This document shows, piece after piece, positions 58,529-64,000 of a stretch of DNA of 64,000 bases; the first letter of the stretch is position 1, and each line of letters starts with the position of its first letter. The translations under genes and the position numbers were made by a program. Origin of the DNA: Anisodus tanguticus (Eukaryota > Streptophyta > Magnoliopsida > Solanales > Solanaceae); assembly GCA_034509755.1 (NCBI GenBank), contig CM067551.1, forward strand, positions 18,224,501-18,288,500. Direction: 5' to 3'. The notes beneath the pieces are model-generated. The model was not told where the DNA came from, did not search any database, and saw only the letters and a list, made by a program, of their open reading frames with translations.

Positions 58529-61500
58529 TAGGGCTGGCCAGTGGGCCGGGACAGCCCGACCCCGACCCGAGCCCGTCCCGAGCCCGCCAAAAAAAAAAAA
58601 AAAAATTACGGGGGCGGGACTCGAACTCGGGACGGGAAGAGGTCTCGTCCCGCGAGACCCGAGCCCGCCCCGAGCCCGCCCCGACCCCGACCTTTGCAAA
58701 AATGATCGTTGCACCAACGACCATTTTAGATTATGGCCGTTGGCCAACGGCCATCCCCCCCCCCCAACCCCCTACCCCTTAATATTTATTTTTAACCCAT
58801 AAGTTATTATATTTACACTTTAACCCAATTTTTCAACTATAAATAACTCATTTTCTCTTCATCTTTCTCACAAATCTTCCTACAATCTCTCTAATTTCTC
58901 AATATATCTCTCTACAATTCTACATTGTTTGCTAAATATTCAATTTTATTTATTCATTTGGGAATTGGTAGTGAAGTTGGCAACTAGCTTGAGGATCTTC
59001 CATCGAGCAAAGTTTCAATTTTCAACCTCTCGATTACACGTCGACGTTACGTCGGCGTTTGGTACATTCGTTCCTTCATTAAATTATTATTGTCTCGTTT
59101 ATTTAGTTTAGATCACTTAATTTTATTGTCTTTAATTATTTATTTATTATCATAATTAAAATGGAAGGATTAAAAGGTATGTTTAAGGGTAAAGGTAAGG
59201 GTGCTTCTTCTAGTAGGGGCAACCAGGGCAAGGGTACTTCTTCTAGTCATCTTATTCCTACACAGGATGATTTTGTTGATACTCAACATTTTCCTACAAT
59301 ACCATTAGATTTAGACCAGGAGCTATTTTCTCGGAACTCAAGAAGACTTTAATTTAGACGATGATCTAGATGATATACCCACTAATGTTGATGACAACAC
59401 ACCCACTAGTGCACCTTCAACCGAAATACCTCCTATTCCCCCTAGTATGAGACGAGGTCCAAAGCAAAACGACCATTAAAATCGAGATGCATGGACATTT
59501 TTTGATAGGGACGTAGAGAATCAAGTAGCCATATGTAAAATTTGTAAAAATGTTTTAAAATTTAAAACTGGAAAAGGTCACGGTGGGACGGGGGTTTAAT
59601 TAGACACGTAGTAAGTGCTCATCCAACTAGGTATGCCCAATACCAGGCTTCAAAACCGGGTGCGCAAACGCCCGCTCCATCGGGACAAGGTTCACATACT
59701 AATATTGTCCCGACCAAGTTCAAGGTCAAATTAACCCTATGACGGGGGGAATTGTAGGCCCTAAATACAATAAACATAGAGATAGGGAAGCAATATCAAA
59801 ATTAGTTGTTTGTGGAGGGTATGCCTTTTTCATTTCCTTCATCTCCCGTTTTATTCATTACATTAGAGATATATATAATCCTGCTTTTAACGGTTTTCCT
59901 AGATCAACTCGTTAAGAGAGATGTATTTAAATTCGCGCATGAATATCAACAATATTTACGTTTTTCATTATATCATTTTAATGGCAAAGTATCCATCACG
60001 TCCGATATAGGTCGTAGTACTAACGGCCATGATTATTTAACTTGTAACTTGTCATTGGATAGATTATAAATGGTCTATGCAAAAACGTATTTTAGCGTAT
60101 AGATATATAGATGATAGGCACACCGGTACTTTTATTGCGAGAAAATATTTATCAAGTGTGCGATTATTACGGAATTACCGATAAAATTATGACTATTACA
60201 TTAGATAACGCTTCTAGTAACAATTACGCAATTACAATTTTAAAAAATAGTTTAACTCCGTCTTTTCCGTACCATTTTCATATAAAATGCGCGTGCCATA
60301 TATATAACTTAATTGTAAAGGATGGTCTATCACTTTTTGAAGACATTCTTAGTAAAATACAATTTGCTATAAACTTTATTTTTAAAAGTAATAAAGTACA
60401 ACGTAGAAAAGAATATAAAAAAATTTGTCATGATTGTGGACTACCTTTTAGAAAAATTCCACAAGAAGTATCCACTAGGTGGAATTCTTTATACGAGCAA
60501 CTACTTGTTGCTTATGACTATAAATTACCTATAACTTTATTTTTTAACTCTCATAATAAAAAGCCACTGATATGATTTTAGATAGTGATTGGGAAAAAAT
60601 TTCCGAACTTATTGTATTTTTAGAGAAATTTTTTCAAGCAACAAAAGAATTTTCCGGTATATATTATCCTACTATTTCAACTATGTTGTTTTATATAGCT
60701 CTAATATTTTTATTACTTAGTGAATATATGGAAAAACCAAATTATAAGGCAAACTATTAAAAAAATGTTTGTCAAAATAAAAAAATATTTTATTCCTATT
60801 CCCTCTATTTATATTATTGGTTCTGTATTAAATCCTACTATTAAAATAGACGGTACTAAATCACTAATTGAAACTATTTACGATTGTATAGAAGTACCAC
60901 CACCTCCAAGTCCCAAAAATCTAAATCACCCACCACCTATTGAACAAACTAAAGAAGAAGTATTGTCTAGCGTAGAACACCAATGCAAAAATATATATAG
61001 ATTTTATCAACAAGAAAATGCTAGTAACTTACCAAACTTTCATACCATCTTCTTCATCTTCAATACAACCTCACAAAAGACATGTCTTGTTTCTGCGGCT
61101 AGTATTGAAAGCCTCGAAATAGAATGTGCGGTCGTACCTCTACTACTAACCAAATTAGCAAGTTGGATATTTTTGTTTTGCGGGGTTCCGTACCGTATCA
61201 AGAAGTTATCAATGAAGATGGACATGAAGACTTGTCGAAATACCGGAGGGGAATGAGAAGACCTTTCCGACACTTTCAATGATGGCTCGAGATGTTTTGA
61301 ACATTCAAGCGTCGTCAATCGCGTACGAAAGCGCTTTTTCTCGCAGCGAGATATCAAATAGGAGACCACAGACACTCATTAGCCGAAGACGACTTGGAGA
61401 TTGCGGTTATTCGAGAGATTGGATACGAGCGGAGCGGAGAAGGTGCGGTCAACCGGAGATTAACGAAGAAGATGATGAAAACTACAACGAAATCTTAACC

Positions 61501-62028
61501 GAAGGTAGTGGAAGCGACGTGGATCAATTTGACCAACAAATACCAATTCCAACCGAAGAACCACATGAAATCATCAAGCAATTAGAACAGGTTTTTTTTG
61601 AGAATGTAATTTTTTTAATTGTAATTTTATTATGTAATTTGTAACTTTTGGACAACACCACAAAGTTGCAATTTAGATTTTAGACAATTGTATTTGTATT
61701 ACAAAAAAATCATATGTCTATTAAATAATATAAGAGGCACAAAAACAAATTTCCTTGGGATGTTTTTATTACACTATCTTGTTTTGTTTATTGAGTTTTT
61801 TTTATACATATGTTATTTTAAAAAAAAAAAAAAAAAAAAACCGCCGTGTCCCGACCCGAGCCCGACCCCGCCCCGAGCCCTCCCCGACCGAGCCCGATGG
61901 GATCGGGATCGGACGGGACTTGCTCCGATCCCCGCCGACCCGACCCCGCCCTTCTCCCATCCCGCCCCGACCCCGACACCGCCGGACCCGGCCCGCCAGA
62001 CCCGAGCCCGGCCCACTGGCCACTCCTA
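58529..62028 (+). mobile_element. Complete hAT transposon, copy 2 (3500 bp)
   Basis: It begins TAGGGCTGGCCAGTGGGCC and ends GGCCCACTGGCCACTCCTA, the same termini as copy 1 but in the other orientation. The flanks GTATAAAC (58521-58528) and TTATAAAC (62029-62036) match at seven of eight; the sister of the outer element has GATATAAAC at this point, which confirms the site. CGGGTCGGG-type subterminal repeats and T or A runs are as in copy 1. Confidence 0.92.
59161..61644 (+). pseudogene. hAT transposase, broken (copy 2)
   Basis: The start at 59161 gives the same N-terminus as copy 1. A one-base insertion near 59331 ends the first frame after 63 codons, and small insertions near 59462 and 59483 follow. 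The BED finger region reads CKICKNVLKFK and then carries the same five-G run as copy 1 near 59590, with LIRHVVSAHP in the next frame. Further open parts hold ITSDIGRSTNGHDYL (59995-60040), then LDNASSNN, CACHIYNLIV and STRWNSLYEQLL at 60111-60575, and the hAT C-terminal dimerisation block ASSIAYESAFSRSEISNRRP at 61306-61365, followed by the acidic C-terminus. It is not functional as it stands. Confidence 0.87.
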
Positions 62029-62055
62029 TTATAAACCGATATACGACCACCCCTA

Positions 62056-62276
62056 ATCACTAGTGAGTGAAGTTGAAGTCTCCTTAAGGCTTCGTTTAAA
62101 GAATGAAACACAACTCTCTCACCTTTTCTTCTTATCCCTCTCAACCCCAAAAGCCTTTCAATTTATTTTACTCTTTCATTTAACACAATGTGCTTCCTAT
62201 TCTGTTTTGCTTTATACCTCTTCCTCCTCACTCTCTAACAAAAAAAAACAAACAAAGAGCTTCAATAACCATAACA
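62056..62276 (+). promoter_or_regulatory. Residual proximal promoter and leader of the cyclin gene
   Basis: 221 bp separate the outer hAT duplication from the cyclin ATG. The stretch is pyrimidine-rich with CTTTTCTTCTTATCCCTCTC and CTCTTCCTCCTCACTCTC tracts, common in plant leaders. I find no canonical TATA box; TTTATTTTA near 62164 is a weak candidate. The transcription start is not visible. Confidence 0.45.
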
Positions 62277-63239
62277 ATGGACTTTGACCTTGAAAATCCA
62301 TTGCCATTTAGCCATGACATTACTAATGCAGACATCATTTCTCCTCTTTTCAACATTGAAACTCATCAAATGCCTTCTAAAACTTACCATCGAAATCTCG
62401 AAAACTCGGATTTTCACATCACCATTCGTGAAACAACCATTTCTATAATTTTACAAATTTCTCATCCCTTTGATTCTTTTCTCTCATATCTGGCCATTAA
62501 TTATCTCGACCGCTTTCTCTGCTTCCATTATCTATCGGTATTATTACATTTAATATTTATTAACATGAAAGAAAATAACATAATGGGGAAATAGGATTGA
62601 AATTTGTATAATTATGATTTAAGTTTTGGTAATGTAGGAAGGAAAGCCATGGATCTTGAGGCTGATTGCTGTTTCTTGTGTTTCATTAGCATTAAAAATG
62701 AGGAGAACAGAGTACTCTGTTACTGGAATTCAGGTACTGATATTTTCATTTTTCAACTTATAAACCTAGTTGAAACTGCCAATTACTATATACTACTAAT
62801 TGGTTAATGTTACATATTTTCTACAGCAAGATGGTGGTATAATATTTGATACAGAAACGATAAAGCCAATGGAGTTTTTGATTCTTGGGGGCCTTAAATG
62901 GAGAATGCGTTCAATTACTGCCTTTGCCTTCATTAATTTCTTCATCTCTTTGTTCAAATTCAAACATCTGCCTTTACAACAAGCTTTGAAAGCTAGAGCT
63001 ACTGAGATTATATTCACTGCTCAAAATGGTGAGTCAAATTCATGCTATTGATGCTTTAAAATTATAACTTTAAATATCTCAATTTTCTATCTTTTTTTTC
63101 CATTTTAGAGATCAAGATTTTGCAGTTCAAGCCATCAATAATATCAGCCTCAGCTCTTCTCTCTGCTTCTCACGAGCTTTTCCCTTTACAATTCCCATGC
63201 TATAAAACAGCAGTCCTAAACTGTTCATATGTACATAAG
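62277..63239 (+). CDS. CYCD6: D-type cyclin, CYCD6-like (exons 1-4, 3' end outside the window)
   Basis: Four exons join in frame with GT/AG borders: 62277-62537, 62638-62733, 62827-63028 and 63109-63239, giving 230 codons. Exon 1 starts MDFDLENPLPFSHDI and has the cyclin box start with SYLAINYLDRFL (about residues 70-81). Exon 2 reads EGKPWILRLIAVSCVSLALK, exon 3 LGGLKWRMRSITAFAFINFF, and exon 4 FKPSIISASALLSASHEL, all D-cyclin hallmarks. D cyclins activate CDKA to drive G1/S and formative divisions. The N-terminus lacks the LxCxE retinoblastoma-binding motif found in most D cyclins, as is known for Arabidopsis CYCD6;1, which it resembles most. The final exon expected after YVHK is not found before 64000, so intron 4 exceeds 760 bp or the gene is broken. 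The frame is intact as far as seen. Confidence 0.88.
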
Positions 63240-64000
63240 GTAATTCATATTCTTGCTACTTTTCTTTTTTGTAGGTTTGCAGATTTTTAGATAAGATATT
63301 TATCAAGTACATTGATTCCATGCATTTTGTTCTTTTCGAAAAGAAAAAAAGACAATGTTCACTGATTTTTTCCACCTAAAATAAATAATACTAGTAGCAA
63401 TAAGCATACTATAAGTTGATTAATAATGAGCGTTATGATTTTCTAATTAATAGAAATAATGAGTGCGGTTCACAAATAGTTGTTTTAACATCAGTCACTT
63501 GTACGTGGAAAATCCCAGCGGCAGAGCTTCCACACTTTATGGGTCAAATTAAGGATTTTACTCTAATTTATATAGCTACTACGGACAACGAAGTTTTAGT
63601 TGTGCTAACCAAGTACTACTATTCAATAATTTATTGTGAGGATCATGAGCATGAATTACACAAAAATTAATACTCACACATTAATGGAGCGGACTAGCTG
63701 TAATATGTTGCACCTAGTATAGCTATACAATGAAGTCGTGTCCTTGAACAGCTCAATTGATTATTAAGGGGATATTTGAAAAATTGGAAAATACAATGAA
63801 GTCATAACTATAACATGCCATTGCACTTATTTCCAAGATTTAACTTATAACTTAAAACTCATTATCACTGTACTTTTACTTATAGTAATTAAGTCACGTT
63901 CTAGAATCTTTTACAGGTTACTAATCTATGTTCACCATAGAAAGTTACTTGTAATCAACTTATTAGTGATTTGATAGAGTGAACATTATTTACATTGTGA
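63240..64000 (+). other. Cyclin intron 4 and following sequence
   Basis: It begins with a donor GTAATTC. No acceptor followed by a cyclin-like exon is convincing. An open frame of 84 codons at 63416-63670 has no cyclin or other motif. Confidence 0.5.

Larger units (their letters stand above)
57725..62055 (-). mobile_element. Non-autonomous hAT-type element (CGGTTCGG family, copy 2) holding hAT copy 2
   Basis: The outer ends TAGGGGTGGGCAAAAAA and GACCACCCCTA are inverted repeats. The flanks ATGACTTG (57717-57724) and ATCACTAG (62056-62063) match at six of eight positions. Without the inner element its length is about 823 bp, and its sequence is the reverse complement of the 805-bp copy at 28956-29760, including the CGGTTCGG ends and the block with AAAACGTCAGTTTTCCCAA-like sequence. 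The inner insertion at 58529-62028 lies 27 bp from its right end. Confidence 0.87.

Noticed and set aside
63416..63670. Candidate last exon of the cyclin gene
   Set aside because: The translation lacks cyclin C-terminal features and no in-frame acceptor fits the phase left by exon 4.

Overview
This window is nuclear DNA from a flowering plant, most probably a member of the Solanaceae. The strongest pointer is a TS-type SINE, a tRNA-derived family known from tobacco and relatives, at 53821-54843. Nearly everything from 1 to about 62,055 is transposable-element sequence, mostly decayed and repeatedly nested. Only one host gene is recognisable, at the right edge: a D-type cyclin of the CYCD6 type starting at 62277 and running out of the window.

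Layout. 1-6231: probable long gypsy (Tat/Ogre-like) LTR sequence, split by a complete hAT element (970-4553, 8-bp target-site duplication, broken BED-finger transposase on the minus strand). 6232-7258: 3' part of a copia element (RT end, RNase H, 3' LTR). 9033-13956: complete but decayed copia element on the minus strand. 14152-22797: complete 8.6-kb CACTA (En/Spm) element with a 3-bp TCT duplication, a tnp2-type transposase pseudogene and a second gene carrying the remnant of a Ulp1-like cysteine protease; it also holds a small fold-back element. 22801-24988: gene-poor, with a LINE fragment, a SINE and an unclassified repeat. 24994-30620: complete decayed copia element (duplication AAACT) carrying an 805-bp non-autonomous hAT insertion. 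30826-32488: two more tRNA-derived SINEs and a second copy of the unclassified repeat. 32489-35807: AT-rich DNA with a TRIM, a Stowaway-like MITE and a perfect 25-bp hairpin.

35808-45805 is a 10-kb gypsy-type element with about 0.7-kb LTRs. It keeps gag and protease remnants, has lost reverse transcriptase, RNase H and integrase, and carries an antisense reading region of about 3.5 kb with plant mobile domain (PMD) signatures. After it come MITEs, a TRIM inside a MITE, a 964-bp hAT-type element full of GGATCC-like motifs (48034-48997), a copia element truncated at its 3' end (49423-53033), the TS SINE split by a second GGATCC-type hAT element, and an AT-rich stretch with three copies of one Stowaway-like MITE family.

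57725-62055 is a nest of hAT elements: an 823-bp non-autonomous element holding a second copy of the autonomous-type hAT seen at 970-4553, in the opposite orientation. The nest ends only 221 bp before the cyclin start codon, so older promoter sequence lies about 4.3 kb further away than before the insertions.

No bacterial-type operons, CRISPR arrays, rRNA or functional tRNA genes are visible. All element calls rest on terminal repeats, target-site duplications and protein motifs read by eye; superfamily calls are firm where termini and duplications agree, lineage names are less certain.
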